From: Truepera sp965215315
GTDB lineage: Bacteria > Deinococcota > Deinococci > Deinococcales > Trueperaceae
NCBI GenBank assembly: GCA_965215315.1
Contig: CBDCDB010000008.1
Location: 620,001-684,000 of the forward strand
Direction: 5' to 3'
DNA length: 64,000 nt
Shown: piece after piece, positions 9,919 through 18,807 of the stretch
Position numbering within the stretch: position 1 is the first letter of the stretch
How the letters are laid out: every line of letters begins with the position of its first letter
Notes under the pieces: model-generated
Seen by the model: the letters and a program-made list of their open reading frames with translations, nothing else
Told to the model about the DNA's origin: nothing
The model's database searches: none
Translations under genes and position numbers: made by a program

Positions 9919-9924
9919 TAAACT
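9919..9924 (+). promoter_or_regulatory. -10 box, leaderless start of recN
   Basis: TAAACT, six nt before the GTG at 9931. The surrounding GCTAAACTAAAC is repeated in front of the gene at 22181. Confidence 0.5.
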
Positions 9925-9930
9925 AAACCC

Positions 9931-11571
9931 GTGCTAGTTGCGCTCGAGCTGCTTGACTTTGCCATTGTAGACGCCCTGCAAGTGGCGTTTGCCCCCGGCT
10001 TAAACGTCCTGACCGGCGAGACCGGCGCGGGCAAATCTATCGTGGTAGACGCACTTACGCTTTTACTTGGAGGCCGCGCCGAAGCGCGGGCGGTTCGTGC
10101 CGGAGCACAGAGCGCCCTCATTCAAGGCTTTTTCGGGGCTGAAGTCGGGCTGGATGAAGAGGCCGCCGAAACCCTGACCCGGCGGGTGCAGGCGTCGGGC
10201 CGGAGCAGCGCCCGTCTAGACGGTGAACTCGTCACGATTGCCGAACTTTCCGCATCAGGCGCAGCGCGGCTCGCCGTTCACGGTCAGCACGCTTCACAGA
10301 CGCTACTGTCAAACAGTGAGCAGCGGCGACTTCTAGACAGTTTGCTAGACGATAGGGCACAAGAAACGCTGCGCGAGGTCGGTGAACAGTACCGGCGTTT
10401 AGGCCAAGTGACCAAAGAGCTGAGCGAGCTTCAGGGGGCGCTCCGCGAGCGAGCGCGGCAGCTCGACGTGTTGCAGTTTCAGGTGTCTGAAATTGCGGCG
10501 GCGAACCTCGTCCTCGGAGAGGAAGAAACCCTTCGCGCCGAGTTGGAGTCTCACCGCCACGCCGAACGTATCTTGCAGGGGAGCGCCGGAGCGTTGGAGC
10601 GCCTCAGCGAAGGTGAACCCAACGTATTGGCGCTTTTAGGCGAGGCGGTAGCGAGCCTCGAGACCGCCGGACGCTATCACGAAACCCCGGCGGCCCTCGC
10701 CGCAGAATTGCGCACCGCACTAGGGAGCGTGCAGGCGACGAGCACCGAAGTCGAGAGCTTTTTAGCAGATTTCGGCGGCGACCCGGAACAGTTGGAGCGG
10801 CTCGAGCGCCGCCTTGTACAGCTCGAGACCCTCAAACTCAAATACGGCGGTTCGGTCGCTGAAGTCCTGAACTTTTACGCCGACGCCGAAGCGGAGATGA
10901 ACCGGCTGCAAAATGCTGAGGTTGATTTGGAGCGGTTGCAAACTGAGCAAACGACCCTGAGCGCAGAACTTACCGAGCTGACTGAAACTCTGAGCGAAGC
11001 CCGCCGTAAAGCCGCCGTCAACCTTGCCGAAGCCGTCACGCACGAACTGCGCCCCCTTGGTCTGACACACGCCCAGTTTGCGGTGCAATTAGACGCGCTT
11101 CCCGAACCTGCTGCGACAGGCCGCGACAAAGTGACGTTTTTCCTGAGCGCCAATCTGGGCGAACCGCCCGCGCCGCTCTCAGCCGTCGCTTCAGGTGGTG
11201 AGTTGTCACGGGTCATGCTTGCCCTGAACGTCGTTACAGGGTCGCAGCAACCGACGCTCGTCTTTGACGAGGTGGACGCCGGGTTAGGCGGTGAAACGGC
11301 CCGCACCGTCGGCGGGCTCCTCAAACGTCTGGCTGAACACCATCAGGTGTTGGTCGTTACGCACCTGCCGCAAGTTGCCGCCTTTGCCGACGCGCACTTC
11401 AAGGTCGAAAAACGCGAACAGGCGGGGCGTACCGTCACGCGGGTAACGAGGTTGGAGGGTACGAACCGCGAGGCTGAACTTGCCCGGATGCTCTCAGGAG
11501 CCAAGACCAAAACCGCCCTCGCGCACGCCCGTGAACTGTTAGCAGAAGCTCAGGCCGTATCTGCAAAGTAG
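9931..11571 (+). CDS. recN: DNA repair protein RecN
   Basis: SMC-like ATPase of double-strand break repair, 546 aa, the usual RecN length. Walker A (TGETGAGKS) is at about residues 28-36. A long coiled coil fills roughly residues 150-370. The ABC signature ASGGELSRVMLAL and Walker B (LVFDEVDAGLGG) follow near 420-455. RecN holds broken DNA ends together and helps RecA loading in the cytoplasm. GTG start with a -10 box six nt upstream and no ribosome-binding site. Its 3' end overlaps the convergent HIT gene by 22 nt. Confidence 0.95.
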   Translation: MLVALELLDFAIVDALQVAFAPGLNVLTGETGAGKSIVVDALTLLLGGRAEARAVRAGAQSALIQGFFGAEVGLDEEAAETLTRRVQASGRSSARLDGELVTIAELSASGAARLAVHGQHASQTLLSNSEQRRLLDSLLDDRAQETLREVGEQYRRLGQVTKELSELQGALRERARQLDVLQFQVSEIAAANLVLGEEETLRAELESHRHAERILQGSAGALERLSEGEPNVLALLGEAVASLETAGRYHETPAALAAELRTALGSVQATSTEVESFLADFGGDPEQLERLERRLVQLETLKLKYGGSVAEVLNFYADAEAEMNRLQNAEVDLERLQTEQTTLSAELTELTETLSEARRKAAVNLAEAVTHELRPLGLTHAQFAVQLDALPEPAATGRDKVTFFLSANLGEPPAPLSAVASGGELSRVMLALNVVTGSQQPTLVFDEVDAGLGGETARTVGGLLKRLAEHHQVLVVTHLPQVAAFADAHFKVEKREQAGRTVTRVTRLEGTNREAELARMLSGAKTKTALAHARELLAEAQAVSAK

Positions 11572-12023
11572 CGCCGTAAATCCTCGGCGTAGGGTGCCCG
11601 TTCCTCCGGCGTCGTAAAAACTTTTTGCGGCAACGCCGCGTAAAATCCGTCATCCGTAAAGCGCGGAATCACGTGCAGATGATAGTGCCAGACGTCCTGA
11701 CTACCCGCAGGTTCGTTGTGTTGCCGTAAAAGCACGCCGTCACAACCGTAAACTGTTTTGAACGCCAGCGCGAGGCGCTTAGAGAACGTGTGCAGCGTAC
11801 CGAGCAGTTCGTCGGGCATGGCGTAGAGGTTCTCAAAAGGCGCGTTGGGCACAATTAGCGCGTTGCCGCCCACGTTTTGATAACGGTGCGAAGAGATAAA
11901 CGCCGTCAGCTGCGCGTCTCGGTAAAAGACGTCACTCTGTTTAGTCAGGGTTTCAGGCGGCTCGAGCCCCTCCACCACATCTAAAAACGGACTGCGGTAG
12001 TCGGGCGGTGCGTGTGTCATCAT
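11550..12023 (-). CDS. HIT-family nucleotide hydrolase/transferase
   Basis: Histidine-triad protein, about 157 aa, with the triad in WHYHLHVIPRF near residue 120 (HxHxH pattern). Such proteins hydrolyse or transfer nucleoside phosphates; this one resembles AP4A-phosphorylase/GalT-like bacterial HIT proteins, but the substrate is not shown. I place the start at the ATG at 12023 because a CATACT box lies six nt upstream; the frame is open to 12041, where a GTG could add six residues. It ends convergent with and 22 nt inside recN. Confidence 0.8.
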   Translation of the reverse strand: MMTHAPPDYRSPFLDVVEGLEPPETLTKQSDVFYRDAQLTAFISSHRYQNVGGNALIVPNAPFENLYAMPDELLGTLHTFSKRLALAFKTVYGCDGVLLRQHNEPAGSQDVWHYHLHVIPRFTDDGFYAALPQKVFTTPEERAPYAEDLRRYFADTA

Positions 12024-12029
12024 GCCCCA

Positions 12030-12035
12030 AGTATG
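12030..12035 (-). promoter_or_regulatory. -10 box of HIT gene
   Basis: CATACT on the minus strand, six nt before the ATG at 12023. This supports the shorter start and a leaderless transcript. Confidence 0.4.
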
Positions 12036-12175
12036 AACCAAGCTAGTGTGAACTAGAATAAACCCGGCTTGGGTAAGCTCGAGCCACGTTTACGGCAAGT
12101 AGACCGTTTTACACTGGTAGAGAGTATGTATATTGACGGAGACCGTTTAGAGTTAAGTCTAAAGGGAGGTTGATC

Positions 12176-12412
12176 GTGGATTTTGACGCTGAAGGCGTAG
12201 AACTCGGTGAAGCGTGCCCACAGTGCGGGGACAGCAACACCGTCACATACTTGTACAACGAAGGTTTTTCCGAACTCGAGTGCCGCCGCTGCGCCTACAC
12301 CTCAGAAGCACCCGAAATCGCCGACCTTGCCCGGTTCCGCGGTGACCTTAAAGAGTACGGTACCGGCAAAAACTCGATGCCGCCCATCCCGATTAAAAAA
12401 CTTGAGGCTTGA
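12176..12412 (+). CDS. Small zinc-ribbon protein
   Basis: Protein of 78 aa with two CxxC pairs (CPQC and CRRC, about 25 residues apart), the signature of a zinc ribbon that binds nucleic acid or protein. The start is the GTG at 12176: AAAGGGAGG at 12161-12169 lies six nt before it, whereas the TTG at 12170 would touch the ribosome site. Function unknown. It lies 127 nt upstream of another small unknown gene in the same direction. Confidence 0.7.
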   Translation: MDFDAEGVELGEACPQCGDSNTVTYLYNEGFSELECRRCAYTSEAPEIADLARFRGDLKEYGTGKNSMPPIPIKKLEA

Positions 12413-12539
12413 ACCGGGTTTCGCAAGCTGAGTTTTACGCTCTAGCTTTTGTAGGCCGGGTTTCATAAGCTAGTAACATCTCACCCGTCTGTGCAGGCAG
12501 CGATGACGGAGACTGCAAGACCGCGAAAGGGAGTGACCG

Positions 12540-12923
12540 ATGGACGTAAGGGTTGTCTTAAGCTCAGACGAGATTCTGAGAGGGTTAAAGCACTACCGCC
12601 GTATCGCCAAACAAGACGTGTTGAGAGCGCCCGAAACCGACAATCCCGAAGCCTTCTGTGCCCACGCCGAAGCGCGCCGCAGCATCTACGCCCGCCTCGC
12701 CGAAGTTGCTGAAACCCAGCCCCCCAACGCGGTGGTGGTCGAGGCGCTCAGCTGCTACAAAGAACTGCCGTTTGTCACCGGCACTGGCGAAGGTGAACAC
12801 ATCGACATCAAAGGGCAGGAAAACGCCTTAGAGAATTTTTTTCTGATGATCGGGCTCGAGCCCAAAGTCCGCCGTGAAGTGCGGAGCCAAAGACCCAAGC
12901 TTTCACAAAACGGGGCGCTTTAA
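12540..12923 (+). CDS. Hypothetical protein (127 aa)
   Basis: Not recognised. A soluble, mostly helical 127-aa protein with no transmembrane segment or signal peptide and two cysteines. ATG start with AAAGGGAG about six nt upstream (12526-12533), which makes the gene credible. Codon use and CTCGAG content match the neighbouring genes, so it looks native. A GGTGCG/CGCACC hairpin lies downstream at 12951-12965. Confidence 0.65.
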   Translation: MDVRVVLSSDEILRGLKHYRRIAKQDVLRAPETDNPEAFCAHAEARRSIYARLAEVAETQPPNAVVVEALSCYKELPFVTGTGEGEHIDIKGQENALENFFLMIGLEPKVRREVRSQRPKLSQNGAL

Positions 12924-12950
12924 GTTCAAGATTTGTAAAAAGCTGTTTGT

Positions 12951-12965
12951 GGTGCGCTCCGCACC
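12951..12965 (+). terminator. Hairpin after 127-aa gene
   Basis: GGTGCG-CTC-CGCACC perfect inverted repeat without a T-run. It could be the 3' end of the upstream gene or lie near the IS110 right end. Confidence 0.35.
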
Positions 12966-13002
12966 AATCTGAGTAGTTAACTTGAGATGCTGTGTTGATT
13001 TG

Positions 13003-13956
13003 TCAAGCTTGAACTGAAGTTGGCTGGAAGGGTTTCCTGTGCGTAAGCACGCCAAAGATCATCCTTAGCAGTTTAGCCATACATGCTACCACCGCCGCCT
13101 TTTTATGTTTACCATGCCTCACCAGACGTTCAAAGAAGTCCTTAACGACAGGATTAAAACGAATAGCTGCGAGGCACGGCATGTACAAGATATGCCGCAA
13201 GTAGGCAGAACCTAAGCGTGAGATATGGCTTGGTTGAGCCACGCTCGTACCGGAGGTAAACTGGGTAGGTGTCAGCCCAACAAAGGCGACTAGCTTGCGT
13301 GCTGTAGCAAACCGCGCTACCGAGCCTAACTCTGCCAGGAGCAGACACGCAGTCCGAATCCCAATCCCAGGAATGCTCGTCAACAACAAGAGTTCGTGCT
13401 CGTTCGAACGCTTCGTCTCCAGCTCGAGCTCATTCTCCAGGGCTTGCTTTTCTACTGCTAGTGAGGCCATGCGCCGCTTCAGGGAAGTCACCACCTCGGG
13501 ATGAACCTGACCATGTTCGGCTGCCTCGAGCCGGTTCTTGAGTCGCGTCAGGTCCTTCGCTAGCGCCTGAATTTCCCGAGCGAGCGATTGCCGTAGCGGA
13601 CTCACGGCGAGGGTGGGAGCAGGTTGCCGCTCTTTGACGTAAACCGCTAGCCACAAGGCGTCCGCTTTATCGGTTTTGTTACGGCGGTGCTGGCGCTTCA
13701 TGAAATAGCTGACCTGGGCTGGATTAAGGATGCTCACGCTCACGTAAGTGCCTTGTAAGGTCGCAGCAAGACGCCGGTGGTAGGAGCCCGTTGCTTCCAG
13801 GGCCAGACGGCAGTTCGGAAAGAATTCGAGCCAAGTTAGCAGCTCACGATGGCCTTCTGGGGTGTTACCAAACTTTCCCCGATGGATTTCACCGGTATCA
13901 AGGAGTGCAGCCACGTCCAGGCTGAGTTTGCTTACGTCGATGCCTACAAACGTCAT
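13003..13956 (-). CDS. IS110-family transposase
   Basis: DEDD-type serine-assisted recombinase of the IS110 family, 317 aa, full length. The RuvC-like N-terminal domain carries GIDVSK (first Asp), EATGSYHRRLA (Glu) and NKTDKADALWLA (Asp). A coiled linker follows at about residues 125-185. The C-terminal transposase_20 domain contains the conserved Ser region SHISRLGSAYLRHILY. The frame is intact, so the enzyme may be active. IS110 elements use a structured non-coding RNA from a flank next to the gene to choose donor and target; see the upstream region. Confidence 0.93.
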   Translation of the reverse strand: MTFVGIDVSKLSLDVAALLDTGEIHRGKFGNTPEGHRELLTWLEFFPNCRLALEATGSYHRRLAATLQGTYVSVSILNPAQVSYFMKRQHRRNKTDKADALWLAVYVKERQPAPTLAVSPLRQSLAREIQALAKDLTRLKNRLEAAEHGQVHPEVVTSLKRRMASLAVEKQALENELELETKRSNEHELLLLTSIPGIGIRTACLLLAELGSVARFATARKLVAFVGLTPTQFTSGTSVAQPSHISRLGSAYLRHILYMPCLAAIRFNPVVKDFFERLVRHGKHKKAAVVACMAKLLRMIFGVLTHRKPFQPTSVQA

Positions 13957-14190
13957 CTCGTCCTCCAGCTTGGGTCCGGCTCTAGGCCACCACCGCTCGC
14001 ATACTTGCAGATCCGGCCTTAACGGCTCAGGATGCTGGTTCGGAGTCTTGGTGATGGGTTGAGCAGGCCTATCTCAGGTACGAGCTCAAACGCTCAGGTT
14101 CGGAGTCGGCCTTACTCTTGACCCGCACTCAACATACAAGTTCGGAGTTATTCTCACGTCCGGCACGCAAATCCTGTACTTTCGGTGACT
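13957..14190 (-). ncRNA. Candidate IS110 bridge RNA / left-end region
   Basis: The roughly 230 nt directly upstream of the IS110 transposase have no open frame. They contain three copies of a (G)GTTCGGAGT word on the plus strand (14037-14047, 14097-14107, 14150-14158) and several GGCC/CCGG inverted pairs. In IS110 elements of this orientation the bridge RNA is encoded 5' of the transposase, so position and structure fit. The limits and the loops that would pair with donor and target DNA are not defined here. Confidence 0.35.
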
Positions 14191-14741
14191 GACAACCGTC
14201 TCGAGGGTTGCGCTTTCGCTGTTTAAGCCTACGTGAGCGTTTTAGCCTCAGGCCCGCCTTACGCTTGTAAAAGCAAACCCGGCAGAGACGGAAAACCTAT
14301 CCCCGGAGAAACCTCAAACTCAGGTTAGCTATCTTTTTTCGAGTTGACTTTGTAATGTTTGATTTAACTGCTCAGTCATTTACGCCGGACTTTGGTTCTG
14401 AGAGTCAGGCCAGGTACCTTTGCGCCGCTCGGTCGGAACAAATTTGCAACTTCACTTTACGGCGGAAGCTGCGCAGCTTGGCCCCGTTGTCTTCATGTTC
14501 CAATCACTGCTGCTCATCTAGTCTGGCAACTCTCTTTCAGCTAAACTTAACCGCTCATTTCGGTGCCACGCGCTTTTGTCCTGACAACACACCTCAAACC
14601 GACTCATCTTGCTCACTTTCTCTGAAGCAATTGTTAGCGGTAACGTCGCAATATGTTTGCAAAAGAACTGTTGATAGAACCGTCTAGGCAAGGCTTTTTT
14701 GCTGGCGACCGCTAGGGTGGTTCAGATCGGGGAGTATAGCG
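14191..14741. other. Non-coding stretch between IS110 and amylase pseudogene
   Basis: No gene supported. An open frame at 14355-14687 (110 aa, rich in Ser/Cys) has no start signal or family resemblance. An imperfect hairpin CAACC/GGGTTG lies near 14193-14210. The left end of the IS110 element must fall in or before this stretch, but without inverted repeats I cannot place it. GGGGAG at about 14731 is the ribosome site of the amylase pseudogene. Confidence 0.5.
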
Positions 14742-17059
14742 ATGAACGTGAAGTTGGTTGGGCTAGGGCTGATTGGCAGCTTGTTACTGACTTTGGCCGC
14801 GTGCGGGAACAACAGTCCTGACGCAGCTTTAGCCGCTGCCGCCGTAAACGACCCACCGCAGTACGGGACGCCGTTTGAGGCGGTGCCGGATACGCGCGAC
14901 ATCCAACTTGTATCAGGTCAATATCCGCGCCTTTAGCGCGGCGAGAGACCTAGCCGGGGTTACGGCGAGGCTCGGTAATATTCAGGACGTAGGGACGAAC
15001 GTCATTTACCTCATGCCCATCTTCCCGGTTGGTGAGGACAAGCGGAGCAAGGTATCTACTTCGACCTCGCCCTACAGCATCAAAGGCTTTACCTCGGTGG
15101 GTTCAGAATTCGGCAATCTCGAGGATTTACGGGCACTCGTTGACGGCGCGCACGAGCGGGGTATGGCGGTCATTCTGGATTTTGTCGTCAACCAGACCGC
15201 GTGGGATCATCCGTGGATCACCGAACATCCCGACTGGTACCTGTAAGAAGGCGGTGAAATCCAGCCGCTCAATCCCTTCCCCGACGTTGCTGCCCTCGAC
15301 CTGAACAATCAGGAGCTGCGCGCTGCGCTTACCGAATCTCTGCGTTACTGGGTCTTCGCTGGCAACGTAGACGGGTTTCGTTTCGACTACGCGAACAACC
15401 GTCTTTAGAGTTCTGGGAGCAGATCAACGGCGATTTGCGCAGCATTACGTCGCACGACCTGATCTTGATGGCGGAAGGCGACCGCTTAGAAAACTTTAAC
15501 GTAGACTTCGACCTTAACTTCGGGGACAAGTGGTACTACGACGCGCTTCGGCCTATCAGCACCGGGGCCTCGGTCAGCAACTTGGCCACCACGACAGCGA
15601 CCGAATACACGAACGCTGATGAGACCCAGCAAGTCACGCATTATTCGGGCAACCACGACACCAGCGGCGACGGAACGCCCTTGGAGGTCTTTAGCGGACG
15701 CCAGGGCGCGATGGCGAACTTTGTCGTTTCGGCCTATATGCGCGGCGTGCCCTTCCTTTACGGCGGTCAAGAAGTCGCGTTCGCTGAACGTATCCCCTTT
15801 CCGTGGGACAGCGTGACCATCGGCTGGAGCCAGAATCCGGACGTCACCACCGAGTTCAAAAAGGTGCTCGAGTTCAGAACGAGCAGCGCGGCGGTTCGGC
15901 GCGGGGCGTTAACCGACTTCTCGAACGACGATATTGCCGCCTTTACCAAAACCACAGCCGACGAGAAGGTCGCCGCCTTCGTAAATATGCGTAACAGCCG
16001 GGACACGTACACGGTTCCGGCTGGGGTGGCCGGGTCGTACAGCGACGCCTATACCGGTACTTCGGTTACGTTGACCGAGGGCGAGAGCGTGGCGCTAGAA
16101 GGTTTCGATTACCAGGTGCTGACAACGGGAGACGTCGACGTCGCGCCCCCGGCCCGGAGGTTCCGAGCGTTGTGGTGTTGCCTATCAGCGCGACACTGGC
16201 TGAAGGTGAGGCGCAGGCACTCGAGGCCACCGTAAAACCCGCAGGTGAAGCCGTAACTTGGGCCTCGAGTGACGAAGACGTAGCCACTGTAGACGCTTCC
16301 GGGCTCGTCACCGCCGTAGCCGCAGGAACGGCGACCATCGACGTTTACGCGCCCGGAGAGTTTACGGTTCACTTCTGTCGGCTCGCCGACTGGAGTGCAA
16401 CCCTCAACATCTACTACTGAGACGCGAAACCTGCGGGCTTAGTGCCTCAGGTCAACTGGCCCGGTGCCGAACTGACCGACGACGGCGACGGCTGGTACAG
16501 CTACATGTTTAACGACATTACCTCGACTAACATCATCTTTAACGACGGCTCAAACCAGACCGGCAACCTTAACCGCGGTGAGGACGGGTGGTACGACGCC
16601 GAGCCGGACACCGGAACTGCGCCCAATCCCGATCCAGACCCAAATCCGAACCCCGATCCAGACACGGAGGGCAGTTACTACCGGCTCAAGAACCGGTGGC
16701 TGGATACCTACCTGTACGATGACGGCGACCAGGCCAAGTACGGCGACGTCAGTGACGAACGGGCCGAGTGGGAACAAGTTTCTTTGGGTGACTACGTAGC
16801 CTTTAAGAACCGAGAAACCGGCGACTTCTTAAACATCGAAAACGAGCGGATGTACGCCGAGGCTGCAGGGGGTGACGCAAGCTTTTGGAGCGCCCAGTGG
16901 ACGCTGGAAACATACGACGGCTATCAAAGACTGCGTAACCGCTGGCGAGGCGACCGCTACTTGGATACCGAACGGCAACTTGGCTACGCGCAGACGACCG
17001 TAGGATTGTACATGGGGTCTTACAGTACGCACTGGGAGCTGGAAGCTGTAACGCCTTAA
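14742..17059 (+). pseudogene. Decayed secreted alpha-amylase (GH13) with Ig-like, starch-binding and C-terminal domains
   Basis: One ancestral reading frame of about 770 codons can be followed through three frames. A lipoprotein signal (LAAC lipobox near residue 20) starts it. GH13 motifs follow (YLMPIFPVG; ILDFVVNQ; DGFRFDYA; EGDR; GNHDT), then a BIG2-like Ig domain, a CBM26-like starch-binding module, a linker rich in Pro/Asn/Asp and a beta-trefoil-like tail. It is broken by a frameshift near 14905, a TAA at 15244, a frameshift near 15400, one near 16155, and a TGA at 16418 where the frame continues unchanged, probably a former Trp codon. It would have degraded starch outside the cell. It lies next to the IS110 element. 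Confidence 0.88.
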
Positions 17060-17285
17060 GTTTGATGTAGATGATTTGACGTTTTTACACGTCCTTGTAC
17101 CGGTTAGGCTCGAGCTTCAAAAACTCTGACCTGGCCGGTATTTTATGTGTCTTACCGGTTCATTTTTCGCAATGTCTGCCGCTATTCACGCTTTGCCCCA
17201 GCCGAACGGTCTGACTCACCGCTATAGGCGTACCTAGCTCGAGCAAATCGCACCCTAATATGCGGTTCAACAGGCGAAGTCAGGG

Positions 17286-17291
17286 TAAAAT
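17286..17291 (+). promoter_or_regulatory. -10 box, leaderless start of UDG gene
   Basis: TAAAAT, six nt before the ATG at 17298. Confidence 0.5.
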
Positions 17292-17297
17292 CCGTCT

Positions 17298-17921
17298 ATG
17301 ACGCTTTTGGAATTAGAGCAACACGCCAAAGACACGCCCAAACCGAGCGCCCTCTCCGACACCGCCGCCAACCTCGTCTTCGGCGAGGGCAATCCCGACG
17401 CCGACCTTGTAATTATCGGCGAAGCGCCCGGTGAAGATGAAGACACGCAAGGGCGGCCCTTTGTCGGCCGGGCCGGACAGCTGTTAGACCGCATTTTAGA
17501 AAGCGGGCACATCGAGCGCGAAGATATCTATATCACCAATATCCTCAAATACCGCCCACCGAACAACCGCAACCCCAAACCCGACGAAATCGTAGCGTCC
17601 GAGCCGCTCTTGTTAGAGCAGCTCAAACTCATTCGCCCACAGATTATCGCTACGCTGGGCAACTTTCCTACCCAGTACTTTGCCGGAACGAAAGAGGGAA
17701 TCACCAAAACGCGCGGCAACTGGTTTGAGTGGCGGGGCGTCCGGATTTTTCCGATGTTCCACCCCGCCTACTTGCTCCGTAATCCGAGTCGCGAAAAAAA
17801 CTCGCCCAAATGGTTGATGTGGCAAGACGTCCGCACGCTCAAGGAAGAGTTGGACGCCCTCGGGCCGAAACCGGCCACTTCGCTGGTGATCGACAGCGCC
17901 CAGCAAGATACGCTCTTTTAG
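17298..17921 (+). CDS. Family-4-type uracil-DNA glycosylase lacking Fe-S cysteines
   Basis: Uracil excision enzyme of base-excision repair, 207 aa. The family-4/5 motifs are clear: GEAPGEDED near residues 42-50, GRPFVGRAGQLL next, ITNILKYRPPNNR around 79-91, and the active-site HPAYLLR near 155. Family 4 enzymes normally bind a 4Fe-4S cluster with four cysteines (a CxxC near the N terminus, one before the RPPNNR motif, one later). This protein contains no cysteine; the position before RPPNNR is Tyr. It may be a cluster-free lineage or have altered function. The next gene starts right after its stop, then dtd, suggesting one operon. Confidence 0.85.
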   Translation: MTLLELEQHAKDTPKPSALSDTAANLVFGEGNPDADLVIIGEAPGEDEDTQGRPFVGRAGQLLDRILESGHIEREDIYITNILKYRPPNNRNPKPDEIVASEPLLLEQLKLIRPQIIATLGNFPTQYFAGTKEGITKTRGNWFEWRGVRIFPMFHPAYLLRNPSREKNSPKWLMWQDVRTLKEELDALGPKPATSLVIDSAQQDTLF

Positions 17922-18194
17922 GTGAGCGACCCTAAATTTATCGGCTTGGTTCATTCGCTGCTTGCCTCGGCGGAAGCGGCTCTAGGTGAGGCCAACAGCC
18001 CGATGGTACGCCACTTGGCCCGCGACGGGGTGCTGGCGCGGCGTACCGGCGAGCGGAGCCTCGAGCTACTCAAAATGTTGCAGCAGAAGACGAACGGCAA
18101 CCTAGACGAGACCGAGCGGAGCACCTTGCACCACGCCCTCGAGACCGTTCAGGCACGGTTGCGGGCCCTTCCCGACCCGTCAAAAATAAACTAA
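17922..18194 (+). CDS. DUF1844-like protein
   Basis: Protein of 90 aa whose C-terminal half (SLELLKMLQQKTNGNLDE and onward) fits the helical pattern of DUF1844 proteins, which end with a (D/S)LLEMLxEKTKGNL stretch. The role of the family is unknown. The GTG start follows the stop of the glycosylase gene without a gap, so translation is probably coupled; dtd starts four nt after this gene ends. Confidence 0.68.
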   Translation: MSDPKFIGLVHSLLASAEAALGEANSPMVRHLARDGVLARRTGERSLELLKMLQQKTNGNLDETERSTLHHALETVQARLRALPDPSKIN

Positions 18195-18198
18195 CTAG

Positions 18199-18645
18199 AT
18201 GCGGGCGCTTTTACAACGCGTGACGTCGGCTAGCGTCACTGTGGCGGGCGAAACCGTCGGTGACATCGGGCCGGGGCTGCTCATCTTGCTAGGCGTCGGT
18301 CAGGGTGACGGCGAGGACGCTGTTGACACGTTGGTGGCTAAAATCGCCAAACTGAGAATCTTCAACGACGCCGCAGGCAAAATGAACCTCAGCGTCCGGG
18401 AAGTGGGGAGCGCAGCACTTGTCGTCAGTCAATTTACGCTTTACGCGGACGCGTCGCGGGGCAACCGCCCGAGTTTTACGGGCGCGGCTCCGCCTGCTGA
18501 AGCTGAAAGACTCTACCGCTACTTTGCCGAGCAGCTTAAGGGACAAGGACTCAGCGTTCAAACCGGCAATTTTGGGGCGGATATGCAGGTGAGGTTGCTC
18601 AACGACGGGCCGGTGACGGTGTGGCTCGAGCATCCCTCACCGTAA
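18199..18645 (+). CDS. dtd: D-aminoacyl-tRNA deacylase
   Basis: Removes D-amino acids (and glycine from tRNA-Ala) mis-attached to tRNA, keeping translation homochiral. The 148-aa length is standard. The two catalytic signatures are present: SQFTLYADASRGNRPSF near residues 77-93 and NDGPVTVWLE (the GPVT cross-subunit motif) near 135-144. The N terminus MRALLQRVTSASVTV is typical. Third gene of the udg-DUF1844-dtd string; a terminator follows at 18714. Confidence 0.96.
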   Translation: MRALLQRVTSASVTVAGETVGDIGPGLLILLGVGQGDGEDAVDTLVAKIAKLRIFNDAAGKMNLSVREVGSAALVVSQFTLYADASRGNRPSFTGAAPPAEAERLYRYFAEQLKGQGLSVQTGNFGADMQVRLLNDGPVTVWLEHPSP

Positions 18646-18713
18646 AATGAGAAAAGGTTAATCCAAACCTACAAAGGCGCTCATAAAATCCATACATTCT
18701 CTCTCTATACTTA

Positions 18714-18744
18714 CTTGTAGCTTCTTGCTACAAGCCGATTTTTT
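18714..18744 (+). terminator. Intrinsic terminator after dtd
   Basis: CTTGTAG (18714-18720) pairs with CTACAAG (18728-18734), 7-nt loop, with six T at 18739-18744. It ends the udg-dtd operon. Confidence 0.8.
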
Positions 18745-18807
18745 ACACCTGTTTCAGCAGAACCGACGTCATTCGGGGGTCTGCACAGCAGGTGTCAGGG
18801 AGACCGC

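Noticed and set aside
14355..14687. 110-aa open frame rich in Ser and Cys
   Set aside because: No ribosome site, no family resemblance, composition unlike neighbours; lies in the IS110-amylase spacer.
16418..16420. In-frame TGA as sign of recoding (selenocysteine or TGA=Trp)
   Set aside because: The gene carries four other lesions, and other genes use TGA as stop, so plain decay explains it.
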